Assembly (NCBI GenBank): GCA_001550305.1
Contig: LRTP01000312.1
Coordinates: 1 to 46,594, forward strand
DNA length: 46,594 bases
Source: Streptomyces diastatochromogenes
GTDB lineage: Bacteria > Actinomycetota > Actinomycetes > Streptomycetales > Streptomycetaceae
Direction: 5' to 3'
In this document: positions 19,870 through 32,941 of the stretch, one piece after another
Layout of the letters: each line of letters opens with the position of its first letter
Numbering within the stretch: the stretch's first letter is position 1
The notes under the pieces: generated by a model
The model's database searches: none
Seen by the model: only the letters and a program-made list of their open reading frames with translations
What the model was told of the DNA's origin: nothing
Program-made: the position numbers and the translations under genes

Positions 19870-20943
19870 CTACGACGTCGCCACCCCGACCTGTTCCCAG
19901 GCCTTCGTGACGGACTGGAGCTCCTCGCCCTCGCCGTACCGGCTCCTGGCCTGGGCGACCGTCAGCTTGGCGAAGTCGGAGAAGCTCGCCTGGGACTGGA
20001 GCTCGCCGCCGGTGAGGACGTCGTACCAGATCTGCCCGGCGCGCTCCCAGGCGTGCCCGCCGAGGGACTGGGCGACCAGGTAGAAGGCGTGGTTGGGGAT
20101 GCCGGAGTTGATGTGGACGCCGCCGTTGTCGCGGCCGGTCTTCACATAGCCGTCCATCGTCGCGGGCTGCGGGTCCTTGCCGAGCACGTCGTCGTCGTAG
20201 GCCGTGCCGGGTTCCTTCATGGAGCGCAGCGCCTTGCCGGTGACGCGCGGGGCGAGCAGGCCCGCGCCGATCAGCCAGTCGGCGTCGGCGGCGGTCTGGC
20301 CGAGCGTGTACTGCTTGATCAGCGAGCCGAAGACGTCCGACATGGACTCGTTCAGGGCGCCCGGCTGGCCGAAGTAGGTGAGGTTCGCCGTGTACTGGGT
20401 GACGCCGTGGGTCAGCTCGTGGCCGATGACGTCGACCGGGATGGTGAAGTCGAGGAAGATCTCGCCGTCGCCGTCGCCGAACACCATCTGCTCGCCGTTC
20501 CAGAAGGCGTTGTTGTAGTCGACGTCGAAGTGGACGCTCGCGGTGAGGGGCAGGCCCTCGCCGTTGATCGAGTTGCGGGCGTAGGCGTTCAGGTAGAGGT
20601 CGAAGGTGGCGCCGAGTCCGGCGTAGGCGCGGTTGACCGTGGCGTCCTTGCCGGGCTTGTCGGCCTCGCCGCGGACCTTCTTGCCCGGCAGGTCCTGGTG
20701 GTGCCGGGCGTCGTAGATGGTGCGCTGCGGCTTGTCCGCGGGCGCGCCCTGGGGCGGGGCCACGGTGGGCGCGCCGATGACCGTGGTCAGCCGGCGGTGG
20801 GTGCGCTCGAAGGCGTCGCGCTCCAGGGTGCGGCGCGCGGGCCCGGCGAGCGCGGGGTCCTCGTGCTGGGCCAGCGTGTCGAGGACGTGGGGCGGCACGA
20901 TGGTGCAGAAGACAGGCTCGAAGCCTGCCGGGTTCGCGGTCAT
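19870..20943 (-). CDS. Protealysin-like M4 metallopeptidase
   Basis: A 357-residue zinc protease. The active site HELTH plus the downstream GALNESMSD (third zinc ligand Glu) are intact, and GGVHINSGIPNHAFYL carries the catalytic His region. The N-terminus has no signal peptide. It shows the short protealysin-type propeptide with the PPxxL motif (CTIVPPHVLDTLAQHEDPAL). Such enzymes leave the cell without a classic signal and mature by removing the short propeptide. The ATG at 20943 is used; a GTG at 20952 is possible. It is followed by its emfourin inhibitor and is divergent from leuA. Confidence 0.92.
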   Translation of the reverse strand: MTANPAGFEPVFCTIVPPHVLDTLAQHEDPALAGPARRTLERDAFERTHRRLTTVIGAPTVAPPQGAPADKPQRTIYDARHHQDLPGKKVRGEADKPGKDATVNRAYAGLGATFDLYLNAYARNSINGEGLPLTASVHFDVDYNNAFWNGEQMVFGDGDGEIFLDFTIPVDVIGHELTHGVTQYTANLTYFGQPGALNESMSDVFGSLIKQYTLGQTAADADWLIGAGLLAPRVTGKALRSMKEPGTAYDDDVLGKDPQPATMDGYVKTGRDNGGVHINSGIPNHAFYLVAQSLGGHAWERAGQIWYDVLTGGELQSQASFSDFAKLTVAQARSRYGEGEELQSVTKAWEQVGVATS

Positions 20944-23018
<2,075 letters not shown>

Positions 23019-23038
23019 GGACTTTGACCGGCACTTTC

Positions 23039-23076
23039 GGGGCCCTGCCCGCCTTTCGAGGCGGGCGGGGCCCCGT
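23039..23076 (+). terminator. Strong leuA terminator with UUCG loop
   Basis: Two 17-base arms, 23039-23055 and 23060-23076, pair with one T-G wobble around a TTCG tetraloop. The stem begins 21 bases after the leuA stop. It has no long T-run, as is usual in this genus. Confidence 0.9.
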
Positions 23077-23204
23077 CGTATACCGGCCAATCGCCGTGGA
23101 GATCACGGAAAGGTCTCGTCCAAGGTACTGACTCTGCCTCAACAATGTGGCTAACATCACGCCAGCGCGGCGATGTTGCCGCGGCGTTACGGAGGTGTGC
23201 GAGC

Positions 23205-23900
23205 GTGCTGCCAGGATGGGGACGAAACGGTCGTGCAGTGCAGATTTCCCGCATCCTAGGCACCCGTACCGCGTGGACCACCATGGGGGACGGCGAGTTC
23301 TTCTGCCCGGGCTGCGGGGGCGACCGCAACTACCAGCGGCTGACCGGCCGGCGCCGCTTCACCCTCCTCGGCGTCCCGGTCCTGCCGCGCGGTGACACGG
23401 GACCCGTCGTCGAGTGCGCCGCCTGTGGCCGCCACTACGGCGCGGACGTCCTCGACCACCCGACCACCACCCGCTTCTCGGCGATGCTCCGCGACGCCGT
23501 CCACACCGTCGCGCTCGCCGTGCTCGCCGCCGGCGGCGCGTGCTCCCGTACGTCCCTGGAGACCGCGGCGACCGCGGTGCGCTCGGCCGGCTTCGACGAC
23601 TGCACGGAGGACCAGCTCGGCGCCCTCGTCGAGGCGCTCGCCGCGGACACGGGCCGGATCTTCGGGGAGCCGTGCGGGGCGGGCCTCGCCATAGAGCTGC
23701 ACGAGGCACTGGATCCACTGGCGCCGCACCTCGCCGCGACGGGGCGCGAGTCGATCCTGCTCCAGGGTGCCCGGATCGCCCTGGCGGACGGGCCGTACAC
23801 CCCCGCCGAACGGGACGTCCTCGCCACCGTGGGCGCGGCGCTGACGATCTGCGCGGACGACGTGACGCGACTGCTGGCGGCGGCGCGCACGCCCTCGTAG
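23205..23900 (+). CDS. TerB-like protein with N-terminal zinc ribbon
   Basis: A 231-residue protein. The N-terminal 75 residues form a zinc ribbon: FFCPGCGGDRNYQRLTGRRRF and VECAACGRHYGADVLD give two CxxC pairs. The rest resembles the helical TerB/DjlA-like domain (FSAMLRDAVHTVALAVLAAGG ... ILLQGARIALADGPYTPAERDVL) associated with tellurite-resistance gene sets and membrane-linked stress. No other ter genes are near, so a role in tellurite resistance is not supported. The GTG at 23205 has GGAGG nine bases upstream; an in-frame GTG at 23238 is an alternative. Confidence 0.82.
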   Translation: MLPGWGRNGRAVQISRILGTRTAWTTMGDGEFFCPGCGGDRNYQRLTGRRRFTLLGVPVLPRGDTGPVVECAACGRHYGADVLDHPTTTRFSAMLRDAVHTVALAVLAAGGACSRTSLETAATAVRSAGFDDCTEDQLGALVEALAADTGRIFGEPCGAGLAIELHEALDPLAPHLAATGRESILLQGARIALADGPYTPAERDVLATVGAALTICADDVTRLLAAARTPS

Positions 23901-23934
23901 TGAGGGGGCGGGAGTGACGGTCGGTAACTCAGGG

Positions 23935-23957
23935 TACGGTGTGGGCGACACACCGTA
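23935..23957. promoter_or_regulatory. Perfect 9-base inverted repeat before the sialidase gene
   Basis: TACGGTGTG-N5-CACACCGTA lies 34 bases after the TerB-like gene and 41 bases before the proposed sialidase start. It could be an operator for the sialidase or the TerB terminator. The arms are not GC-only and contain no U-run, which slightly favours an operator. Confidence 0.5.
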
Positions 23958-23997
23958 ACCGGACCCTCGTGTTGCGCGGGGGAGAGCGGGGACCACC

Positions 23998-25203
23998 CTG
24001 AGCCGCAGTCTCGCCGCCGCCCTGGCCGTCGGCCTCCTCGCCACCGCCACCGGCGCCGGCGTCGCGACCGCCGCCGCCCCCCGTCCCCGTACCGACTGCG
24101 CCTCCTCCGTGCCGTACGCCGCGGGAAAGGGCGGTTACGACACCTACCGCATCCCGGCGGTCGTCACCACCCGCGCGGGCACGGTGCTCGCCTTCGCCGA
24201 GGGGCGGCGCGACGGCGCGGGCGACAGCGGCCACATCGACGTCGTCCTCAGACGCTCCTTCGACGGGGGCTGTACGTGGGGTTCGCTGCGGGTCGTCGCG
24301 GCGGGGGCCGGGAACACCCGGGGCAACCCGGCGCCCGTCGTGGACCCGCGCACCGGCCGGATCGTCCTGGTCACCTCCTACAACAGCGGCGCGGTGACCG
24401 AGGCGCGGATCATGCGGGGCGAGGTCACGGCGCGCCAGGGCCGCCGCGTCTTCGTCCAGACGAGCCGCGACGACGGCGTGCGCTTCTCCGCTCCCCGGGA
24501 CATCACGGCCGAGGTGAAGCCGCCGGGCTGGCGCTGGTACGCGACGGGCCCCGGCCATGCGATCGCCCTCCGTCACGGCCCGCACGCCGGCCGTCTGGTC
24601 GTCCCCGCCAACCACTCCGCCGCCCCGCCCGCGGGCTCGACCGACACCGGCCGGGAGGCCAAGTACTACGGGGGGCACGCGATCTACTCCGACGACGGCG
24701 GCCGTACCTGGCACCTGGGCTTCACCGACCGCACCTACGACGGCCGGGTCGACGCCAACGAGAGCACCGCGGCCGAACTCCCCGACGGGCGCCTGTACTT
24801 CAGCGCCCGCGACCAGGGCGGCACCACCCCCGGCAACCGCCTGGACACCTACTCCAGCGACGGTGGCGAGACCCTGGACCGCCCCTACGCGATCCAGCCC
24901 ACCCTGGACGACGTCCCCGCCGTCCAGGGCAGCGTCCTCCAGCTCCAGGGCGCCCACGCCCCCTTGCTCTTCTCGGCCCCCTCCGTACCCACCGCCCGCC
25001 GCGCGATGACCCTCTGGCGCAGCACGGACGACGGCACCACCTTCAGCCGGGTGACGACCCTCTCCTCCGCGCCCGCCGCCTACTCGGACCTGGTGGACCT
25101 CGGGCACGACCGGGTCGGGATCCTGTACGAGACGGGCTCGACACGGCCGTACGACAGGATCGAGTTCCGGCGTCTGCGCCGGCCGGGTCCGCCCGTCAGA
25201 TGA
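23998..25203 (+). CDS. Secreted exo-alpha-sialidase (GH33)
   Basis: A sialidase that releases terminal sialic acid from host or environmental glycans. The arginine-triad motif TYRIPAVV is at about residue 50. Asp-box repeats are SFDGGCTW, SRDDGVRF, SDDGGRTW, SSDGGETL and STDDGTTF, and the propeller blocks HAIALRHGPHAGRLVVPAN and ESTAAELPDGRLYFSARDQ fit the family. A signal peptide (SRSLAAALAVGLLATATGAGVATAAA) is in frame, but no ATG, GTG or TTG lies between it and the in-frame TAA at 23956. CTG at 23998, after GGGGAGAGCGGGG, is therefore the best start (401 residues). A GTG at 24109 would remove the export signal. It heads the sialic-acid cluster. Confidence 0.87.
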   Translation: MSRSLAAALAVGLLATATGAGVATAAAPRPRTDCASSVPYAAGKGGYDTYRIPAVVTTRAGTVLAFAEGRRDGAGDSGHIDVVLRRSFDGGCTWGSLRVVAAGAGNTRGNPAPVVDPRTGRIVLVTSYNSGAVTEARIMRGEVTARQGRRVFVQTSRDDGVRFSAPRDITAEVKPPGWRWYATGPGHAIALRHGPHAGRLVVPANHSAAPPAGSTDTGREAKYYGGHAIYSDDGGRTWHLGFTDRTYDGRVDANESTAAELPDGRLYFSARDQGGTTPGNRLDTYSSDGGETLDRPYAIQPTLDDVPAVQGSVLQLQGAHAPLLFSAPSVPTARRAMTLWRSTDDGTTFSRVTTLSSAPAAYSDLVDLGHDRVGILYETGSTRPYDRIEFRRLRRPGPPVR

Positions 25204-25205
25204 AC

Positions 25206-25335
25206 GCGGGCAGGACCTCGCGCTCGAACAGGCGCATGCGATGCCGGTGACGGAGCGGAAGGGGGCGGTGAGGTCGTCCTGGGCCCGCCAGGCCCCGTAG
25301 GCGTTCGTCTCGTGGAGGAAGAAGGACAGACGGTC
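25206..25335 (-). pseudogene. Possible remnant of a flavin-dependent oxidoreductase C-terminus
   Basis: On the minus strand RLSFFLHETNAYGAWRAQDD runs into FRSVTG, and after a frame change HRMRLFEREVLPAFI and a stop follow. The last segment resembles the end of luciferase-like (LLM) oxidoreductases (RLRLFADEVLPAF-type). No start, and no complete domain, remain. This is a weak call, made from the tail motif only. Confidence 0.3.
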
Positions 25336-25366
25336 GGCCCACCTCTACGGCTTGCTCTCACTTCCA

Positions 25367-25388
25367 GGGCCTGCTCTAGAGCAGGCCC
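25367..25388. terminator. Perfect 22-base palindrome across the lyase stop codon
   Basis: GGGCCTGCTC-TA-GAGCAGGCCC is fully self-complementary. The minus-strand lyase stop codon (25376-25378) lies at its centre. It sits between convergent genes, so it is a likely terminator for both, at least for the lyase operon. Confidence 0.6.
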
Positions 25389-26311
25389 GCCCCCGCCAGG
25401 TACTTCCCCACCCGCTCGACCTCCGCCTCCGACAGCGGCACCTGCGGCTCCGCCGTGGCCGGGCAGGCGATGACGCCCCGCAGGTGCAGTGCCGCCTTGA
25501 ACGCCCCGAGCGCCGACGAACCCCCGCCCATCCGGGCCGGGTCGCCCACCCCGACCATCCCGAACAGCCCGCACAGCCGCTCCTGTTCGGCTCGCGCCCG
25601 CTCCCAGTCGCCCCTTCGGCAGAACCGGTCGAGCCGTACGTACCCGTGCGGGTCGACGTTGGCGAGACCCGGCACGGCCCCGTCCGCCCCGAGAGCGAGC
25701 GCGGAGTCGACGACGAGTTCGGACCCGGTGAGAGTGGTGAAGCCGGTGATGTCGGGGTGGGCGCGGGCGCCCGTGACGACGGCGCGGAAGGCGGCGAGGT
25801 CGCCGCTGGAGTCCTTGAAGCCGCTCAGCACGCCCTCCGCGGCGAGGGACAGGACCAGCTCCGCGCCCAGGTTGGTGTGGACGGACACCGGGATGTCGTA
25901 GGCGAAGACGGGCACGGACGAACGGGCGGCGACCAGGCGGAAGTGGCGCGCGATCTCCGCCGGATGGGTGCGGGCGTAGAAGGGTGCGGTCGCCACGATC
26001 GCGTCCGCGCCCGCCGCCGTCACATACGCCACATGGTCCAGCACCCTGGGCGTGGTCATGTCGATCACCCCGGCCAGCACCGGGAGCCGGCCGGCCGCAC
26101 GGGCGACCACCGTCTCCACCACCAGCCGTCGCTGGGCGTCCGTCAGGAACGCCGCCTCCGAGGACGAGCCAAGGACGAACAGGCCGTCGACGCCGCCGTC
26201 CACCAGGTGCTCCACGAGCCTGATGAGTGAGGGGACGTCCACCTCACGGTCCGGTGTCAGGGGCGTGCAGACGGGCGGAACGACACCGGTCAGCGGGGTG
26301 GGGATCGGCAT
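25376..26311 (-). CDS. DapA/NanA-family lyase, probable N-acetylneuraminate lyase
   Basis: A 311-residue class I aldolase of the dihydrodipicolinate synthase/N-acetylneuraminate lyase family. The Schiff-base Lys is in SGFKDSSGD, and the catalytic Tyr in FAYDIPVSVH (the Y-x-I-P form is seen in NanA-type members; DapA usually has YNVP). The G-x-x-x-E loop reads LGSSSEAAF where NanA has GSTGE. With a sialidase and a peptide-type importer beside it, cleavage of sialic acid to ManNAc and pyruvate is the best guess; another 2-keto acid is possible. No ManNAc kinase or epimerase is in this window. It is last in the minus-strand ABC operon. Confidence 0.8.
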   Translation of the reverse strand: MPIPTPLTGVVPPVCTPLTPDREVDVPSLIRLVEHLVDGGVDGLFVLGSSSEAAFLTDAQRRLVVETVVARAAGRLPVLAGVIDMTTPRVLDHVAYVTAAGADAIVATAPFYARTHPAEIARHFRLVAARSSVPVFAYDIPVSVHTNLGAELVLSLAAEGVLSGFKDSSGDLAAFRAVVTGARAHPDITGFTTLTGSELVVDSALALGADGAVPGLANVDPHGYVRLDRFCRRGDWERARAEQERLCGLFGMVGVGDPARMGGGSSALGAFKAALHLRGVIACPATAEPQVPLSEAEVERVGKYLAGAGLL

Positions 26312-26330
26312 GAAGGCTCCCTCGGGACGA

Positions 26331-27376
26331 TCAAGGCTGCTGCTGGGCGGGGATGTCGGCCACGGCGGGCGCCGCGGACACGGCCTGGGCCACCAGGTCG
26401 CGCGTCGACTGGTCCTCCTCGACAGGATGGTGGCACCGGAAGCGGTGGTCCGGCGTCGACGCGGCCGTGAAGTCCGGCATCACGCTCACGCAGTCCTCGT
26501 CGGCCTTCCAGCAGCGGGTGCGGAACGGACAGCCGGTCGGCGGGTGGGTGGCCGAGGGCACCGGGCCCACCAGCGGGATCGGGTCGATCGGGTGCAGAAG
26601 GCCGGGCGTGGCGGAGAAGAGGGCCCGGGTGTACGGGTGCCGGGCGCGGTCGGTGACCCGGGCGGCCGGGGACTCCTCCACGATCCGGCCCAGGTACATC
26701 GTGATCACCCGGTCGCTCATCCTGCGTACCGTCTGGATGTCGTGCGAGACGAAGACCAGGGCCAGGTGCAGGCGCTCCTTCAGGTCCAGCAGGAGGTTGA
26801 GGATCTGGGCGCGGACCGAGACGTCCAGCGCGCTCGTCGGTTCGTCCGCCACCACCAGGTCCGGGTCGAGGGCCAGGGCGCGCGCGATGGCCACCCGCTG
26901 GCGCTGACCGCCGGACAGCTGACCGGGCAGGGCGTCCGCCAGGGCGCGGGGGAGGCCCACCAGGGACATCAGCTCCCGCACGCGGTCGTCCCGTTCCCGT
27001 GCCGTGCCGCGCCGGTGCACGTCGAGGGGGTCGCGCAGGATCCGGCGTACGGGCAGGCGGCGGTTCAGGGCCGTCGACGGGTCCTGGAAGACCATGCCCG
27101 TGCCGGCGCCGACGGACGCCCGTCGCTCGGCGGGCCGCATCGACCACAGGTCACGGTCGCGGAAGCGCACGGTGCCGGACGTCGGCCGCTGGACGCCCAC
27201 CAGCACCTTCGCCAGCGTCGACTTCCCGCACCCGGACTCGCCGACGACGCCGACCGTCTCGCCGGGCGCGACGGTGAGGTCGGCGCCGGTCAGGGCGTAC
27301 ACCCGGTCGCGGGTGAACAGGCCGCCGGAGCGGGCCTTGTGGACGACATGGGCGCCGGAGAGGGTGATGAGCGCGT

Positions 27377-27380
<4 letters not shown>
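26331..27380 (-). CDS. ABC importer ATPase (DppF/OppF type)
   Basis: A 349-residue nucleotide-binding subunit. Walker A GESGCGKST, Q-loop VFQDPSTALN, signature LSGGQRQRVAIARAL, Walker B DLVVADEPTSALD and switch His VSHD are all present. The C-terminal oligopeptide-transporter extension has cysteines (GCPFRTRCWKADEDC...FRCHH) that in this family hold an iron-sulfur cluster. The GTG start at 27380 overlaps the previous stop (GTGA). It works with the fused permease-ATPase and the permease as the second motor of the importer. Confidence 0.92.
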
Positions 27381-29352
<1,972 letters not shown>

Positions 29353-29356
<4 letters not shown>

Positions 29357-30312
29357 GTGGCATCCCTCAGTCGCGGATTGACCAGCAGATACAGGATGTC
29401 GATGGCGAGGTTCACGACCACGAACCCGGTGGCCGTGGTCAGGACGACGCCCTGGACGACCGCCGGGTCGCCGTTCTTCACGGCGTCGATCATCAGCTTG
29501 CCCATGCCGGGGAGCGAGAAGATCGTCTCGATGACGACCGCGCCGCCGAGCAGATAGCCGACGCGCAGGCCGAGCACGGTCAGCGGGTTGATCAGCGCGT
29601 TGCGGAGCACATTGCGGCCGACCACGACCACCGGCGGCAGTCCGCTGCCGATCGCCGTGCGGACGTAGTCCTTGTCCAGTTCCTCGACCACGGCCGTGCG
29701 CACGATCCGGGTGAGCTGGGCGGCGACCGGGAGGGAGAGCGCGAAGGCGGGGAGCGTCATCGTCTTCAGCCAGCCGCTGAGCGAGTCACCGGGGTTGATG
29801 TATCCGCCGGTCGGGAACCAGCCCCGGTCCACGGCCAGGTACTGGATCATCAGCAGCGCCAGCCAGAAGCCGGGCGCCGCGACCCCGGTCAGCGACACGA
29901 CCCGGATGACCTGGTCGGGCAGTCGGTCGCGGTGGATCGCGGCGGTGACACCGCCGAGCAGGGCGAGCACCACCGCGATGGCGAGGCCGAGAAAGGTGAG
30001 CTGGAGGGTGAGCGGCAGCGCGGTGGTGACCTGGTCGACGACCGGCGCCCGGGTCAGCGCGCTGGTGCCCAGGTCGCCGTGGAGCAGATCGCCGATGAAG
30101 TGGACGTAACGCACCGGGAGGGGGTCGAGCAGGCCGTTCTGCTGCCGGAAGTCGTGCAGTTGCCGCGGAGTGGGGTTGGCGCCCTGGAAGAACGCGGACG
30201 CCGGGTCGACGTCCGAGAACCGCATCACCAGGAACACGAACAGCACGATGCCGAGCATCAGCGGCACGAGCAGGGCGACACGGCGGGCCAGGATGCGGAC
30301 GATGGCTGTCAT
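29353..30312 (-). CDS. ABC importer permease (DppB type)
   Basis: A 319-residue six-helix permease. Family hallmarks are RRVALLVPLMLGIVLFVFLVMR at the N-terminus, GDLGTSALTRAPVVDQV, and the C-terminal EAA-like block IGSGLPPVVVVGRNVLRNALINPLTVLGLRVG. ETIFSLPGMGKLMIDAV near the end is typical. It pairs with the permease half of the fusion protein. The gene begins six bases after the binding-protein gene and overlaps the fusion gene. Confidence 0.93.
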
Positions 30313-30317
30313 CTACG

Positions 30318-31946
30318 TCAGGCCCACTTGGCCTGGAGGAGGTTGACGCCCGGATAGGGCTGGGCCCTGATGCCCGTGAGTTTCCCGGGATCCCAGGCCG
30401 TCATCAGCTCGTTGTGCACGACCGGGTAGAGCACGGCCTGTTCGGCGACGACGTCGATGTAGTCCTGGATCATCGTCTTCTTCTTGTCGGCGTCCGGCTC
30501 CCGCGTCGCCCGGTCCATGTCCTTGAAGAGCTGTTTCGCGACCGGGTCGCCCGCCCACCGGGCGTACTGCATCCACAGGTTCTCGGGGCCGTAGTTGTAG
30601 TGCATGATCAGGTCGGCGTCGAGGCCGAACTGGTTGGGGTTCGAGGCGGCGGCCACCACCTGGTAGTCCTGTTTCTGGTCCATCTTCGTGAAGACGGCCG
30701 TCGTCTCCTGCGGTGAGAGCGTGGTCTCGACCCCGATCGCGTCCCAGGACGCCTTGATGGTCGGCAGGCAGTCGACGATCCAGCTGACGTTCACGGACAG
30801 GATCTCGATCTTCAGCCCGGAGACCCCGGCGGCCTTCAGGAGCTGCTTGGCCTTCCGCGGGTCGTAGCCGTACACGGTCTTCGCCGGCCGGTAGGCCGGG
30901 TTCCCCTCGTTGAGGAACGAGCTCGATGGCCTGCCGTGTCCGTGGAGGGCGACCTCGACCATCTTGCCGGTGTCGATGGCGTAGTGCAGGGCCTGGCGCA
31001 CCCGTACGTCGTCGAAGGGCTTGTGCTTGGTGTGGAACATCAGGAAGAGGTTGTTCATCCCAGCGCCGCCCTCGACGGTCATGCCGCCCTTCCTCAGCTG
31101 CTCGATGTTGGCGTACGGGATGTTGTCGGCGATCTGGGCCCCGGCGCTCGCGCCCGAGATCTTCGCGACGCGCGGCGCCGCGTCCACGATCGTCAGCCAG
31201 TTCATCTTCTTGAAGGCCGGCCTGCGCGGGCCGTTGTAGGCGGTGAACGCCTCGAAGGTGGTGTTCGACTTGGGGTGGTGGGCGGTCTGCCGGTACGGCC
31301 CCGAGCCCACCGCCTTCCCCTTGATCGCGTCGTCCCAGGCACCGGGCTGGGAGAACACGTGCTTGGGCATGATCTTGGCGAGGGTGAGTCGCGCGATGCC
31401 TTCCGGGAAGGGGAACCTCAGCACCAGTTCGACGTTCGACGCGTCGATCTTCCGGACCTCCTTCAGCCAGCTCGCGAAGAAGCCCTTGCCGAGGGTCTGC
31501 GTCTTCGGGTCGAGGATCCGGTCGAAGACGAAGACCACGTCGTCGGCGGTGACGGGCTTCCCGTCGTGGAAGGTGGCCCCGGCCCGCAGCGTGAACTTCC
31601 AGGACGTGCCGCTGAGATCGCCCGGCACCTGGGTCGCGAGCGCCGCGTACGGCTCGCGCGAGATCGGGTCCGTGTCCAACAGCCCCTCGTAGATGTGGTT
31701 GTTGGCCGCCATGGCGAAGGCGGACGCGGTCTGCGTCGGGTCCCAGCTGCCGTCGTTCCCGTAGCCGATGACGGCGGTGAGCGTCGCGTCCTTGCCGCCC
31801 TTCCCGCCGCCGGTGTCATTGGTGGACTGCGGCCCGGACGAGCAGGCCGCCAGCGAGGAGGAGAGGGCCCCGGCCGCGGCGAGGGCGCCGGAGTACTTCA
31901 GGAAACGTCGGCGGTGCAGCGCCGAGTGGTCGGTCACGTCGCGCAC
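30318..31946 (-). CDS. Substrate-binding lipoprotein (SBP_bac_5, peptide/sialic-acid type)
   Basis: A 542-residue extracellular lipoprotein that captures the importer's substrate. RRRFLKYSGALAAAGALSSS resembles a Tat signal, and the lipobox SLAAC places the lipidated Cys near residue 34. Family-5 blocks are YEGLLDTDP, WKFTLRAGATFHDGKPVTADDVVF, VGSGPY and FDDVRVRQALHYAID. The GTG at 31946 has GGAGG closely upstream. It is first in the minus-strand operon binding protein - permease - permease/ATPase - ATPase - lyase, and divergent from the GntR regulator. The ligand is inferred from context: sialic acid or a related sugar acid. Confidence 0.92.
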   Translation of the reverse strand: MRDVTDHSALHRRRFLKYSGALAAAGALSSSLAACSSGPQSTNDTGGGKGGKDATLTAVIGYGNDGSWDPTQTASAFAMAANNHIYEGLLDTDPISREPYAALATQVPGDLSGTSWKFTLRAGATFHDGKPVTADDVVFVFDRILDPKTQTLGKGFFASWLKEVRKIDASNVELVLRFPFPEGIARLTLAKIMPKHVFSQPGAWDDAIKGKAVGSGPYRQTAHHPKSNTTFEAFTAYNGPRRPAFKKMNWLTIVDAAPRVAKISGASAGAQIADNIPYANIEQLRKGGMTVEGGAGMNNLFLMFHTKHKPFDDVRVRQALHYAIDTGKMVEVALHGHGRPSSSFLNEGNPAYRPAKTVYGYDPRKAKQLLKAAGVSGLKIEILSVNVSWIVDCLPTIKASWDAIGVETTLSPQETTAVFTKMDQKQDYQVVAAASNPNQFGLDADLIMHYNYGPENLWMQYARWAGDPVAKQLFKDMDRATREPDADKKKTMIQDYIDVVAEQAVLYPVVHNELMTAWDPGKLTGIRAQPYPGVNLLQAKWA

Positions 31947-32129
31947 GGTTCCTCCAGAGAGAGGCGGGAGATACGACGTCCTACGTCATGGTGGGCAGCG
32001 TGACCATAAGAGGGCCCGTGAGGGCGGTCAAGGGATCGCACACGAATGGCGTATCTTCCAGAGGTGCGACCAATGAAGCCCTGAAACACGGGTAGTTGGT
32101 GCTGAATCCACCCGGAGGTGGGACGTCGG

Positions 32130-32906
32130 ATGTCCAGTGAGCGTACGATGCGGCGCATGTCTGAGGAGACCGGGAACCGGCGCGGGCCCGAGCGCAGGTC
32201 CGAGCGCCGGGTGAGCAGTCAGATCCAGCGCGAGGTCATGCAGCTGATCCTCGACCGCAGGCTCCAGGCGGGCGCCCCGCTGCCCACCGAGACCGAGCTG
32301 ATGCAGGACCTCGGCGTCAGCCGCAACTCCGTCCGCGAGGCCCTCAAGGCCCTGCAGGCCCTCGACATAGTCGACATCCGGCACGGCTACGGCACCTACG
32401 TGGGCGAGGCCTCGCTGACCCCCTTCGTGGACGGCCTGACCTTCCGTACGCTCGCCCAGCCCGACGACAAGAACGAGACCGGGGCGCTGGCGGAGATCCT
32501 CCAGGTACGGGAGGTGCTGGAGGAGGGGCTGATACGCCGGGTCGCGGCCGTGCTCACCGAGCCGGAGCTCGACCGCCTCGAGGCCGTCGTGGCCGAGATG
32601 GAGGAGGCGGGCCGCTCAGGGCGCCCCTTCCCGGAACTCGACCGCGAGTTCCACGAGTTGCTGTACGCCTCGCTCGGCAACGCGCTCGTGCCGCAGCTCC
32701 TGGGCGCCTTCTGGACCGTCTTCAGCCGGGTCGCCGGCATACGCGGCTGGACCGACGACCCGTCCCCCGAAATGACCGTCCGCCGCCACCGCGACATCGT
32801 CACCGCCCTGCGCGCCCGAGACGTGGAGGCCGCCCAACGCGCGATGGCCGACCACTTCCGCGGCATCGAGGCGAGGGCGGCCCAGGAGTCCAGGGGAGTG
32901 GGCTGA
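32130..32906 (+). CDS. GntR/FadR-family regulator of the sialic-acid cluster
   Basis: A 258-residue repressor. The winged helix has LPTETELMQDLGVSRNSVREALKALQALDIVDIRHGYGTYV. The C-terminal FCD effector domain has LQVREVLEEGLIRRVA, FPELDREFHELLYASLGN and VRRHRDIVTALRARDVEAAQRAMADH, with the metal-binding D and H residues. The NanR repressor of E. coli belongs to the same subfamily. ATG 32130 follows GGAGG by 13 bases; ATGs at 32151 and 32160 are alternatives. It is divergent from the binding-protein gene. The 183-base gap contains GACGTC but no convincing long palindrome. Confidence 0.9.
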   Translation: MSSERTMRRMSEETGNRRGPERRSERRVSSQIQREVMQLILDRRLQAGAPLPTETELMQDLGVSRNSVREALKALQALDIVDIRHGYGTYVGEASLTPFVDGLTFRTLAQPDDKNETGALAEILQVREVLEEGLIRRVAAVLTEPELDRLEAVVAEMEEAGRSGRPFPELDREFHELLYASLGNALVPQLLGAFWTVFSRVAGIRGWTDDPSPEMTVRRHRDIVTALRARDVEAAQRAMADHFRGIEARAAQESRGVG

Positions 32907-32941
32907 GTACGGGGTCGTAGGGGGTCGTACGGGGGTGGTAC

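Noticed and set aside
23205..23900. Tellurite-resistance determinant
   Set aside because: Only a TerB-like domain is present, without terC, terD or terZ partners; the name describes the fold and not a shown function.
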